From Iris pallida (lineage: Eukaryota; Streptophyta; Magnoliopsida; Asparagales; Iridaceae): a stretch of DNA of 64,000 nt. How positions within the stretch are numbered: the stretch's first letter is position 1; each line of letters begins with the position of its first letter. The stretch spans positions 35,884,997 to 35,948,996 of the forward strand of contig JANAVB010015600.1 in NCBI GenBank assembly GCA_029216955.1. Direction: 5' to 3'. The notes beneath the pieces are model-generated. The model searched no databases. It was given only the letters and a program-made list of their open reading frames with translations, and was not told the DNA's origin. This document shows, in pieces, positions 12,890 through 23,145 of this stretch. The translations under genes and the position numbers were made by a program.

Positions 12890-13440
12890 TTTACCTTATC
12901 GGTCTCATCCTCAATGCGAACCGCTTTCATGTACCGCTCGATGTTCCAAATGAAGTTATCCACTTCCTTCGCATCTCGTACACCATTGAAGGACTTGGCT
13001 TCTGGATACTTCACTTTCTGGATCTCCTCCCTCCTCGGAGTCGCACCACCAGTAATGGACTTCTCGAGGATCGCCGCTTTGTTTTTTAGCTCCTCGCGCA
13101 GTTCGGCAATCTTCACCTTGGTAGCCTTTCGTTCCTCCTTGAACTCGGCTTGTATCTCGCGGAGTTGCTCCCGAAACAACACCATAGCATGGGTGACGTC
13201 CGTCTTCAACCCATGGAAGAATTCCTCGGGAGCCGTCTGGTTTTGTTCCACTTGAAGATCGACATCCGTCACGCCTTTCTCCAGCATATAAATACGAGAA
13301 GCCAACTCGCTAAGAGCCAGTTTGATCGACGGTTCCTTGCTCTTGCCCTTCCGCGAGGGCTTCGCCTTCTCCTTAGACGATGCGGGCTGCTCGTCGTGGA
13401 CTAAGTCGAATGAAGATATAGGGACGATCGACCTTTGCTC
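12890..13440 (-). pseudogene. Gypsy gag fragment
   Basis: The minus strand encodes a Lys/Glu-rich coiled region, then VKYPEAKSFNGVRDAKEVDNF and an IERYMKA motif, the start of a retrotransposon gag domain. Similarity stops at about 12895, where the W-rich gag core should follow. No clear ATG is seen upstream. It lies between a primer-binding site at 13438 and the point where copia LTR sequence takes over, and is the 5' end of a truncated gypsy element. Confidence 0.75.
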
Positions 13441-13450
13441 TGATACTACT
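13437..13450 (-). promoter_or_regulatory. Primer-binding site (initiator-Met tRNA type)
   Basis: Read on the minus strand, AGTATCAGAGCAAAGG begins a few bases after the LTR end. It resembles the TGGTATCAGAGC site complementary to plant initiator Met tRNA, with small changes. Its place between LTR and gag supports the assignment. Confidence 0.65.
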
Positions 13451-13942
13451 TGTCACGGACTTAATGTTTTAGGCTACACTTCGTCACGTGCGGCGCACTA
13501 TCTTCCTTCTCAAAGACTGAACTCGCTTAGCTAGAATGCTAAGAAAATTAAGAAGAGTGGAGCAAAATGGGACTCGTAAATGATTCTTCTATTACTTGGA
13601 AAATGCTTACAAGTTTTTGGTGGTGAGGAACAAATGAGGCATCCCCCTTATTTATAGTGCCCATAGGGCTTACATGAAAACTTCTGTAATCGACATATTC
13701 CTTGGATTATTCTAGGGACTAGGAAAGAACAAAGGAAGCTTCTAGTACATCCAGAAAGATCATGATACATCTAGAAGGGACTGTAATCTCTTGGAAGATT
13801 CTCGAGTCCTTTGGAAGATTCTGGGGTCTTCTGGAAGGTTCTACCATTTTCTAGAATATTCTGAAAGCTTCCTGCATAATCTTGGTCCGTGGAAAGCTAT
13901 GCAACTTTGCCTCGGGCTAGACGCAACTATTCGGACGTTACA
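13451..13942 (-). mobile_element. 5' LTR of truncated gypsy element
   Basis: A 492-bp segment bounded by TGTCACGGAC and GGACGTTACA, with TG...CA ends and imperfectly inverted termini. It lies directly upstream of the primer site and gag fragment on the minus strand. No partner LTR is present, so no target duplication can be checked. Confidence 0.65.
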
Positions 13943-13960
13943 ATTAACTTCAATCGCCTC

Positions 13961-14515
13961 TAGGGGTGTAAACGAGCCGGACGGACACAGACACTCCATT
14001 GTCCGTGTTCGGTCCGAAAATGAAAATAAGTTCGGACGAATGGACAGTCCACTATTTGAGTTCGGGCCGGACGGACACGGGTAACCACTGTTCGTTAATT
14101 CAATCGGACGGTCCGCGGACAAATTAAATATATTATCAAAAGTTGTTATTTTGTCAATATACCTTGATAGTTGGTAGAAAAAATCAAGTTGAAAGGAAAT
14201 GCAAATAAATGTTATAGAATACAATAAAAAATGATAAAAGGTTAACGAAAATTCAGACTGGACAACCAAAAATTGATGTAAAACCAAAATGATATGACAT
14301 GATTGATGCAAAACCAAAAGGAGTCTCCACTATCGGACAGTTCGTGGACAAATTCGGACCGGACATGAATATGACCGTGTCCGGGTTCGATTTTTAAACG
14401 GACCAAAAAAATGTTCGAGTTTTGTTCGTTAATTCAATCGAACGGTCCACGGTCGAACCATTTATCGAACAGAACACGTACGGACAACGGATTGCTTTGT
14501 CCACTTTACAGCCCG
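13961..14515. mobile_element. hAT-type non-autonomous element (MITE), 555 bp
   Basis: The left end TAGGGGTGTAAACG is typical of plant hAT-like elements. The right end CTTTACAGCCCG is its degenerate inverted partner. An 8-bp direct duplication, ATCGCCTC, flanks it (13953-13960 and 14516-14523), which fits the hAT superfamily. The interior is rich in GGACGG/CCGTCC motifs and has no transposase. Confidence 0.75.
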
Positions 14516-14523
14516 ATCGCCTC

Positions 14524-14734
14524 TACATTGTATCCGTTATTCATACAGACCACCGGAAGCGAAGTCCACGACACGGCATTCGTATCGATCCTCTAAGAAA
14601 GTCTGACCATGGCCACCTCTTCTATCCCTCCGGACACCTTCCATACATCGCGACCGACCGTGGCACTCTTCAAGAGATCATCCGCTTCGATCCCAAACTT
14701 CATCGTGCACCCGTGGGCTCATCGAACACCTTGA
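14524..14734. other. Unassigned stretch between MITE and PPR pseudogene
   Basis: A short plus-strand frame from the ATG at 14608 encodes a Ser/Pro/Thr-rich peptide of about 40 residues. It could be the start of a gene with a targeting peptide, but no family is recognised. The stretch may also be the 3' region of the adjacent PPR gene. Confidence 0.35.
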
Positions 14735-15351
14735 ATGCAAGACTTCGCCACTAACCATCTCCTTGAAAAGCCGTCCTTCTCCGGAGCGAAATCGAGTACA
14801 TGTCCACCAACGCGCCGCCGGCTGCAATCGAGTCTCCCTCGACTCCCGAGCTTGATCGCGTCGCAGTGCATCTGCGCCCCGGCTATTCGGGTCCTCAGAG
14901 CGGGTGCAACCGGTGACGACGCTGCCGAACGTGAACTTGTTCGGAAGCACATCGTCGCTGCACCGCATTTTCTTGCGAGAGGGCGACGCCGTCGTTTAGA
15001 GTGCCGGTGTGGGTATGAGCGGATGGCGGACCACGCGAGGACGTTTGGGGGGGGGGGGGGGGGGGGGGGGGTGGCGGCATTTCGTCGAACAGGTTGCGGG
15101 CGTCGGGCGGTTGGGGACGGAGGGAGTATGACTCTATGAGTGGAGCAGGTTGTGGTGAATGAGTCCATTCACGACATGAGGATCGGAAGAAAAATCCGGA
15201 CTTCAAAACGAGGCAATGAACTTGTTTGCTTGCGCATAGAGCTTGCAAGCTGGCGACGGATTCGAGGACAACGGACAATGTGGTCAGATTAAAGTTACTT
15301 TCCTCCTTTCTCATCTCAAAAAATAGTGAGAGTGCTTCCTCGTCACTTCTA
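14735..15351 (-). pseudogene. Pentatricopeptide repeat (PPR) protein fragment
   Basis: Minus-strand frames encode PPR motifs: EEALSLFFEMR, TLSVVLESVASLQAL, KQVHCLVLKSGF, DARNLFDEMP and NKFTFGSVVTGCTRSED. The spacing and the KQVH-type helices suggest the PLS subclass of plant organelle RNA-binding proteins. The frames do not join: a C/G homopolymer of about 24 bp (15048-15071 on the plus strand) replaces part of a repeat, and several frameshifts follow. The 5' end is cut by a MITE at 15352. A short stretch beyond the MITE (15772-15830) may continue the gene. It cannot encode a full protein. Confidence 0.75.
15047..15071. repeat. G homopolymer in PPR pseudogene
   Basis: About 24 consecutive G on the plus strand, encoding a proline run on the minus strand. 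It lies immediately after the FDEMP motif of a PPR repeat and disrupts the repeat register. Confidence 0.9.
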
Positions 15352-15768
15352 GGAGTCGTTTGGATCAAGTTTTTGTATTCCTAGGAATAGATTTTTCAAT
15401 TCCTTTTCCATGGGAAAGGAATTCAACATTCCCATACCCATGTTTGGTTAGGTTGAGAATAGGTAGTTCAAAAATTTTAAAGTTTCCATTCCCATGTTTG
15501 GTTCACACAGGGATAGCAATCTTAATTTATTTAGTTTTTCTTAAATACCCTTTCATTAATTTCATGATGATTCACATGTTTGGGATAGAACCTGAAATTT
15601 TGAAAATAAACATAGGGTATTACCGTCCAAACAAAATACCCAACCAACATTCCTAGGAAGAATATGAAGCTCCTCATATTCCCTCCTCATTCTCAATCCT
15701 AAGCATACCAAACATGGGTAAGGAATTCAAAACCCATTCCCAAGTCTCAAAAACTTGAACGAAACCCC
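15352..15768. mobile_element. TIR-type MITE, 417 bp
   Basis: The termini are inverted repeats of about 24 bp: GGAGTCGTTTGGATCAAGTT on the left and the complement of AACTTGAACGAAACCCC on the right. A CTA trinucleotide flanks both sides, a possible 3-bp target duplication as in PIF/Harbinger-like elements. The interior holds repeated CCCATGTTTGGTT and ATTCC motifs and no gene. It splits the PPR pseudogene. Confidence 0.7.
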
Positions 15769-17343
15769 CTACTGTGTGAGAACCCCGAGATTAGAATAGG
15801 CTACGAGACCAAATTCAATTATCTACACATTAGTGTTAGATATACTACCTTTTTCAAGGTATAGGCAAGCATACCTTGCCTCTTATTATATTTGCATACA
15901 TATTACTTCTTGTATCTTATGATATAACGATTATTTGTGATATAATTTCTAGCTTGTGATTGAAAATCGTGCTTTCAAAACTTGTAATGAAATCGCATTT
16001 GAAAACATGATTTCAATAAAGAAATGGTAGTTTCGTTAAAGTTTCAGTAGTACTGCTTTTATAAAAATATGTTTTCAGAAAAGAGATTATTCGTTATCAT
16101 AAATCCTTGAATTGTTATTGGGTGCTCTTTGTTTTGTCTTGCATTATGTCACCTTTGTCAAAAGGTTTATATTCGTCACAATGTGTATTTTGTGAAGCTA
16201 TTTTGCAAGTGTGGAGATTGACAATTGCATAAAAAATTGTTAGTTGATGATGTGATTCTATTTTTATAATATTTGAGGCGAGTTGGTGAAATTTGAAACT
16301 TGTCAATTTATTTGGATTATGTGTTAGGAATCACAGTAACGGTATCGGAATCGGTATCAGACTATTCCTATGAGTATTGGTATTGGCGATATCGGTAGTA
16401 TCGGCGGTTTCGGATCGGAGTATCGGATTCTTTGGTATCGGAAAACAAATAATTATTAATAAATTATTTACATTTAAAAAACATATATTCTATACATTTA
16501 GGCATAATTTTAAGTATTTTCAGTGTTATTTCTTAGTATTTTTGAAATTAAATGGAATAGTAGTCACCCTTACCGATTGGTTTACATACAATAGATTGAT
16601 TTTCTTCTTTTACAACCTTATTATGCTTTACACCCTTGTTGATTTGTCTTTTTCGTTTAATTTTCTTTGTCGAATTGATCGAAAATGAGACCCTCAATGC
16701 CGGTATCGATCAGTATCAGGTATCGGTCGGTATCAGATCGGGACATGCCAAACCATATCGGTATCGGCCGTATCGGATCGGTATTGGCCGATACTTTAAC
16801 CATGTTAGGATCTATTAACTACTTGTTATATATAAGAGTCTATTGGCTTATTAATTGGTGAAGGGAAAAATGACTTATTTCCCTCTGGGCTAATTGTATA
16901 CCTATTGCTGTATTTTTAATCTTATTACTATGTCTGTTGGACTCTTGGTTTGATAGACCATTTATTTTTCAATTTTGTTTTCTTTCATTAAGTTGATGAA
17001 CTATTGGCCTTTCAAGAATCTAAAAGGGAACCAAGGTGGCCTTTGATATATTTAAATTTCATGGACAAACCGACTTTTGTAGCTATTTATCGGTCTTGCC
17101 ACCTTTTCTACCATGAATACCTGAACATTCAGCACAATGACACCATGTGTTGTCATAACATGAGGGAATCATAGTTTCATTCTGATGGAAGAGATGTCTT
17201 GCTTTAGCTATTTATTGGTCTCTTGCCACCATTTTTCTGCATGAATACTTGAAGTGTGAGTACCACTGAGTCATAATTAGAGTCTTGAAAATATATATAC
17301 AAGATTTAACTGATTACAGTCGTCATTTTTTTTTTGTACTCAG
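15769..17343. other. Intergenic DNA with a GTATCGG-rich patch
   Basis: Mostly AT-rich non-coding DNA. At 16325-16445 and 16690-16800 the motif GGTATCGG and variants recur, similar in style to the outer arms of the CACTA copy 1 fold-back. From about 16860 the sequence may be intron of the lipoyl synthase gene, because the next exon opens with a good acceptor at 17343. No upstream exons with the CEEAKCPN-type motif of lipoyl synthase were found. Confidence 0.5.
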
Positions 17344-20087
17344 TGTTGGAATGGAGGGGGAGGAGTGGGTGGAGAACGGGATGGTATTGCAACAGCAACC
17401 ATCATGCTTTTAGGGGATACGTGCACCCGTGGTTGTAGATTTTGTTCTGTCAAAACCAGTAGAACTCCACCACCTGCAGACCCTATGGAGCCTGAGAACA
17501 CTGCTATAGCAATTGTAAGTTGGGGGTAGGCCTTTTCACTGTCACTTCTAATTTTAATATAAGTTATGATGGTAAGCTTTGGATGGAAGCCCCAACATAA
17601 ATTATGTGAAATATATTTATACTTTTGAATGCCTGGTTGTTGTTTTTAACTTCATCTTTGCTAATTAGATCTTTAAAGTTATTGTTGTAAGATGTTGCTT
17701 CATATTTTAACCTTCTTTCATTAGAATAACTAAGTCAGACATCATACATCTTAATTCATCCTTCTGTAACTTACTGAGTGTATGCTCTTCTTTTGTTTCA
17801 CTTTTTGACAGTGTGGACTATATCGTGTTAACAAGTGTTGATCGTGATGACTTACCTGATGGTGGAAGTGGCCACTTTGCAAAAACAGTCAGTTTGATGA
17901 AGGTTCAGACATTCTTTGACATAATATTCATAGTTAATGAAAATAATTAATAATGTAACTGTATATTGTCCTAGGTTCTTTGTACGGATGGTTTCATGTG
18001 CGTTGCACGATTAGGTTATAATAATAGATGCCTACTGCGCAAAATTAACTTTTAGAATATTGGATTTTGACTACCAGTTGTTTGTTGCGCAGAAACTCAA
18101 ACCTGAGATATTGGTTGAGTATCCGACTTCTGATTTCCGTGGTGACTTAAAAGCTGTGTCATCTTTGGCGCATTCAGGACTAGATGTGTTTGCCCACAAT
18201 ATTGAAACAGTGAAATGCCTCCAGCGAATTGTCAGAGCCTCGAGCAGGGTAACAAGCTCCTTTATGCCACAATTTTCTATTAACTTATTGTTATATAACA
18301 GATAAGAGATTAGTATATAATGATAATTATTTTGCATTAGGATGCTTTTAAAATATGTTGATAGAGGATAAAGATTGATATGTTTTTGGAGTTGTTGACT
18401 GGGAACGCCATGTTTCCTAAGACCAGCTTTTCCCTACCCACATAATATTTACATCTAATTCAAGGAAAAGGTAGAGATGGCTGTATAGAAGGCCCAAGAA
18501 ACAAAGCTATAGACCAGCCTTGCTTTGTGGGTTGGGATATTGTATAAACAAGAACCATGTCCACAATTGAGCTAGCTGAATTCGGAATTCGAGATGCAAC
18601 ACTATAAAAAGATGAAAAAAAACAGATGAAATAGTTTGTGAGAAATTGAGGTGACACCAATTGAGGAATTGCCGAGGGAAATCCAACTTGGATGGTAGGA
18701 TCATGTGCAATGGAGACCAAGAGGCACCATTTAAGAGGAGGATCTTTTAAGGGGCTAATGTTTTTTAATATTACATGGATTCAGACAATGGGAGATGATG
18801 CTACAGAGGAGATGGCCCTTAGGGGAGCTGAATGGAGGGAAACCAATTTCATCTAGCCAAATCCGAAAATGTAAGACGTTCTCATTTTGTTGTTTTATAA
18901 GTCCCAAAAGTAGAAGCTGAAACAGCTGGTATAGCATACAGAGCATAATTATAATGATAATAAAAAGAAGCAGAATGTATACAGACAACAGAAGAAAAGA
19001 AACACAAAGAAAAAGATAAGGTACGACAAAGAGGAGCATACTATTTCTGAATCTCCACTCGGTTTGAAAATGTTCAATTGTCTTTTTTTTCTTCATCTTA
19101 TCGGGACCTTCTAAATTAGTTGCTTCTAATTGTAACCATTAATTACTCCATGGATTTGCCTATAGCAATGGGTGGGCAAGCTGCAGCAAGCAGTATGACA
19201 ACTAGATTCTAAAGAACCTGAATATTCTACCTTCAGTAGTAATGCCTGTCTTATTGATGATAGACGCACATTACTTCCTTTGACAACTTTGTCATTGGCC
19301 CAAGAATTAAACTAACCTAGAAGTATAGATAGCCTTGTGCCAGTGGATGTCTCTGTGCGCCCAGTGGTCACTTGTAGTTCATGTGTGTTTCCAAGTTCAA
19401 AGGGAACAACCTTTCATTCAAGACCTATGAACTTGACTGTTGATGCTGATATTCAGCTTTTATGCATTGTGGAACTACTGCTTGTGCACATTACCACTTT
19501 TTCTTTGTTTAGGGAGTGTTTGATTATTGTGAACTCTCGACATTGTTGCATTATATACCTCACCAACTACCCCTTGTCTAGTGGGGCGATTATATATGTG
19601 GTCTTTGATGATAGGTTCATAAATGTAATCACTTTACACAAGTCTTTGATGACAGGTTCAGTGCTCACAATATTTTTTCTTCGTGTAAGTTAACGTAAGT
19701 TACATTAATGACCCTAGTCACCACAGATGAATTTGCTAACAGGAAATGCAGTTTTGAATTTTTTTTGTCATTGCAACATGCTTATGTCTAAACAAATTAG
19801 CATAATTTACCTTCTGTTTTCGTCTTATATGCATTTTAAGGCCAAAATTTCAAAGATTTTCTTACTGTTGGCAATTGACCTATAAGCCAGAGAATCATTA
19901 ACCCTGTATATATGGCAGATATGAACAGAGCTTATCCGTTTTGAAGCATGCAAAACTCAAGAAGGGGATGATTAAAAAATCCTCCATTATGCTGGGTCTT
20001 GGAGAAAAAGACGAGGAAATTAAAGAGGCTCTGACTGATTTGAGGGCTACTGGTGTTGATATTCTGACACTAGGACAGTATTTACAG
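17344..20087 (+). pseudogene. Lipoyl synthase (plastid-type LIP1P-like), partial, four exons
   Basis: Lipoyl synthase is a radical SAM enzyme that inserts two sulfurs into protein-bound octanoate. Exons by splice sites and similarity: 17344-17525 (CWNGGGG, then the radical SAM motif CTRGCRFC, with PPPADP); 17812-17902 ([18 protein letters not shown]); 18093-18248 ([20 protein letters not shown]); and 19919-20087 ([12 protein letters not shown] and [11 protein letters not shown]). The introns are GT-AG. At about 18236 two bases are missing where RDPRAG is expected, which breaks the frame before exon 4. The N-terminal exons and the C-terminal part (the PT(P/R)xHL to RSSYRAG region) are absent; the promoter of the WDR26-like gene begins about 250 bp after exon 4. 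The gene is therefore truncated at both ends and probably dead, although much coding sequence is well preserved. Confidence 0.85.
18249..19918 (+). other. Long intron 3 of the lipoyl synthase pseudogene
   Basis: The 1.67-kb intron runs from GTAACA to GGCAG. At 18800-18850 a short plus-strand frame reads RGAEWRET, resembling the C-terminus of RTE/LINE open reading frames (xRAEWRxxI), so a small LINE 3' end may be embedded. This is weak evidence. Nothing else is recognised. Confidence 0.45.
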
Positions 20088-20336
20088 GTCTGAAATCATA
20101 CAGGTTATTACTTGGATGATGATGGTGATGATGATGAGTTTATCCAACGCATATCTCAGCCACTAGCAAGAGAAATATCAGCCTCAATAGTCTTTGTCCT
20201 TTCCCTCCATTCTTGTGTCCAATAAATTTTAAAAAACTTTCATGAGGTTGAACCAATTAATAGAAGTACGCTTTCTGGACTTCTTGCAAGCAATCCAAAC
20301 AACCTACAAATTCCCAAAAAGAAACATGTGCTCATC

Positions 20337-20344
20337 TATAAATA
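20337..20344 (+). promoter_or_regulatory. TATA box of WDR26-like gene copy A
   Basis: TATAAATA in the context CTATAAATACC, about 90 bp upstream of a good splice donor. Transcription would start near 20370. The downstream leader (AGAAACTCAACTCAAC...) is shared with copy B at about 52.4 kb, but copy B has no matching TATA sequence. Promoter function is inferred from position and motif. Confidence 0.6.
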
Positions 20345-20369
20345 CCACCAGAGCCTCATTCATTCTTCT

Positions 20370-20430
20370 GGGAAAGAAACTCAACTCAACTCTATCCTCC
20401 CTCCTGCTTCCCAGTTGTCTCCACCCCAAG
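20370..20430 (+). other. Predicted 5'-UTR leader exon of WDR26-like gene copy A
   Basis: CT-rich leader sequence ending CCACCCCAAG followed by GTGAAC, a good donor at 20431. The first coding exon opens with an acceptor (TTCTTCAG) at 48165, just ahead of the ATG, so a non-coding first exon is expected. The same leader and donor occur in copy B (donor near 52478). If correct, intron 1 is 27.7 kb and contains the nested transposons. RNA evidence would be needed to prove the splice. Confidence 0.55.
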
Positions 20431-21080
20431 GTGAACTTCCTTTTCTCATTTCAACTTGTCCTTCCTTTTCATTAGATTGAAACATTCAATTAAAACTAGA
20501 TATCAAACTGTGACTATCAACCAAGAACACTTGGGAGGGTCCCTTCTTGCTAATTCTTGTGTATGTTCCTGATGGGTTTTCTTTGTTCCATAAGTTTTAG
20601 TTCTTGTTCTTAATCATTTATATTGGTTATTGCTATTTGACTGAATGCATTTAACTTGAATGTGACTGCATCTAGTTCTTCTTCATTACGAATAGTTTCC
20701 TACTTTTATGCTGTTTCTTGATACATTGTTCTGGTCATTAACTGTGAAACATTAGCATGCTGCACTTTTCTTGATAGGTGAACTTTTTCTCATTTCAACT
20801 TTGTCTTCCTTTTTATTACATTGAAACATTAATTTAAAAGTAAAAGTATCGAACTGTGACTCTATCATCCAAGAACACTTGGAGGGGTCCTTTCTTGCTA
20901 ATTCTTGGGTGTATTAATGATGGGTTTTCTTTGTTATATGAGTTTTAGAGTTCTTGCTCTTGATCATTTATGTGGTTTTTTTTGCTGGTTGCTATTTAAC
21001 TGAATGCATCTAGTTCTTTTTATTTAAGAAGAATTTGCTATCTTTATGTTGTTAATTTCTTGATACATTAGCATGCTGCT
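20431..21080. repeat. Internal tandem duplication in intron 1 (about 330-bp unit)
   Basis: The stretch beginning GTGAACTTCCTTTTCTCATT at 20431 recurs diverged from about 20777. Both copies share ACATTCAAT/ACATTAATT, AACACTTGG, TTCTTGCTAATTCTTG and GATGGGTTTTCTTTGTT. Copy B of the gene (52480-52700) has a single unit, so the duplication is specific to copy A. Confidence 0.75.
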
Positions 21081-22597
21081 CTATTCTTGCTAGGTGTTCT
21101 ATACATAATATCTTGATCTATCTGCTTGTAATTTGTTTATGTCAGGTCTGTTCTTATCAAGTTGCTTCTGTTTGTTACCAATTTAGTACATCTAATGTAT
21201 GCAACTCTCTAGCATATTTGTGACATTTTCCATCAAATCGGAGTGCTAGAGCCGTGTCCAAAATGTGTCGGACAAGGAGTTGGCACGGGCTTTCGGAGTG
21301 TCGGTTTGAGTGATTTTCTAGGTCTCCTTTGTTGTGAGAGAAGTCTGGACGAGGAGGGGAGGTTGCAATATATCTTCGTTTATTCTACGAGGCTGCCTCT
21401 TCGTGTTCTGTCTTCGTTGTTGGTTTATCTAAGTGATATGTTCTTTGGTTTTCCAGAGCTTTTTTTTTATACATTTCTAGCTGGTTATTTTCTTGAAAAT
21501 TTAATACACCCATCGTATGTGACTCACCAATATACTTACGACAACAATTAGGATTGTTCGTCATAATCTTGCAGTTCCTTTCCCTTCAATTGGGGTCGGA
21601 TAAAAAAAGCAGAACAACTATAAAGAAGGGCGTTGCTAAAACCTATGGCTGCTTTCTTGATCATGCAGTTTGGACTTATGAACAGAACACAGGATAATAC
21701 AAGCACGGTGACATGGAGTTTGCACCAATGTTGCAGTGTCTTGGTGTATTTTAATGTGTCCTAGTATATTTTGGAGTGTCAGTATCATCATCGAGATGTA
21801 TACAACACGAACTTGACAGATTTTTTTCTTGGATCTTCATTTATCATGACACTACTTTTTCTCTTATTTTCTTTTCTTTTTTTGAGATGTAGTTCTTGCT
21901 CTTAGATTTGAACGTTAGCCAGCATTGTGAACTCTATGATGAGATATGTGCCATATAGTGATGGGTTCAAAAATTGGTTCACTTTTCTTATGAGTTTGAT
22001 GGGACTGAGTTTCATTATTTCTTTCTTTTCTTAACCCGTTTCATTGATCTTAGGAATACAATGGTTCTTTATTGTGCTTCCTTTTTCCGACAATGCATAA
22101 GGATTATTTGGTGGAGTTACATTTTTGTGCTAATTATTTGTTTTCGATGTTGATGAGATAAGATGTCATTTAGCAATGTGTTCACGAAATTGGTTCACTG
22201 ACCTACTTCATTCCTTCTTTCTCTAACCTTTTTTTCCGTCTCTATCTCCAGCTAGTCAATGCTGTCAGTGAAATCCTCGTCTCACCCATAACTTTCTTGG
22301 ACTGAGGGGACTTCATTTTACTGCATCTCCTTCGATTTTTGTTCTCTATTCCTTCTCTTAAGAAATGATCATTGGCATACCTCTTTTTCATTGAATAATC
22401 TAGTGTCATTTTTTATTACTCTCTTGCATTATGCTTTGTTTTTAATTACAGAACTGTCGACAACAAATAAGCTTTGACGGGCTGAACATGATATTAGCTA
22501 AAAACTTGGTAGAAGGACCTAAGCCATTAGGTGCATTCTTTTACAACCTTTAGATTGTAATTGTAACGGAAGTTGATTTTTACGTGACTTCAGTTAC
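21081..22597 (+). other. Remainder of intron 1 before the copia insertion; duplicated in copy B
   Basis: Non-coding, T-rich DNA that matches 52740-53790 in order, for example GGTTTGAG(T/C)(G/T)ATTTTCTA, AGATAAGATGTCATTTAGCAATG and AGAACTGTCGACAACAAATAAGC. It ends at GTTAC, the target duplication of the copia element. No gene is seen. Confidence 0.8.
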
Positions 22598-22763
22598 TGT
22601 TGATATATTTAGTAAGAGAATATGTTATATTTAGTATGGGAATATCCTGAGGACATATTTGGGATGCCAGAATATGCCACAGGATATTCCATTGGATATT
22701 CCATGATGTAAGGCTATATAAAGCCTATGAGATTATCAATAAAATTATCAATCAATCTCTACA
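22598..22763 (+). repeat. Copia 5' LTR
   Basis: TGTTGATAT to CTCTACA, 166 bp. It contains GGCTATATAAAGCC, a plausible TATA box, followed by the 3' end of the LTR. It is followed immediately by the primer-binding site. Confidence 0.95.
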
Positions 22764-22776
22764 TGGTATCAGAGCC
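22764..22776 (+). promoter_or_regulatory. Primer-binding site, initiator-Met tRNA
   Basis: TGGTATCAGAGCC immediately after the 5' LTR, the standard site complementary to plant initiator Met tRNA. The leader after it has CCCTAACCCTAA telomere-like motifs, which are common in such leaders. Confidence 0.95.
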
Positions 22777-23145
22777 ACCTTTCCACAAACCCTAACCCTA
22801 ACCCTAGCCGCCACCAAAACCCTAACCCTAAACCCTCTTCTTTCCCCGCTCCCGCGGCTGCTACTACTGCGGTCACTGCTGCCGCTGCCGCGGCTGACCG
22901 CTGCTGCTGCGGCCACTGCTGCCGCTGTCGCGGCTGGCTGTTGCTGCTGCGGCTGACTGCTGCCGCTGTGGTTGCCGCTGTGCGCACCTCCATCGGAGGA
23001 CGACGAAGACGAAGAAGATGACGAGGACGAAGGAGATGCCGATGCCTAGATCCGATGAAATCAGACATGTTCGGATCTAGGAGAGGACGACGAGGACGAG
23101 CGTGAGTCGTGGAGCAAGCGTGCCGTGATCGGAGAAGAAGCATCG

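Noticed and set aside
18800..18850. RTE-type LINE 3' end in the lipoyl synthase intron (RGAEWRET)
   Set aside because: Only about ten residues of weak similarity; too little to annotate as a separate element.
22785..22835. CCCTAACCCTAA motifs, possibly an interstitial telomere
   Set aside because: Only a few imperfect units directly after the copia primer site. Similar motifs appear in the other copia leader (58125, 60430), so they belong to the leader sequence.
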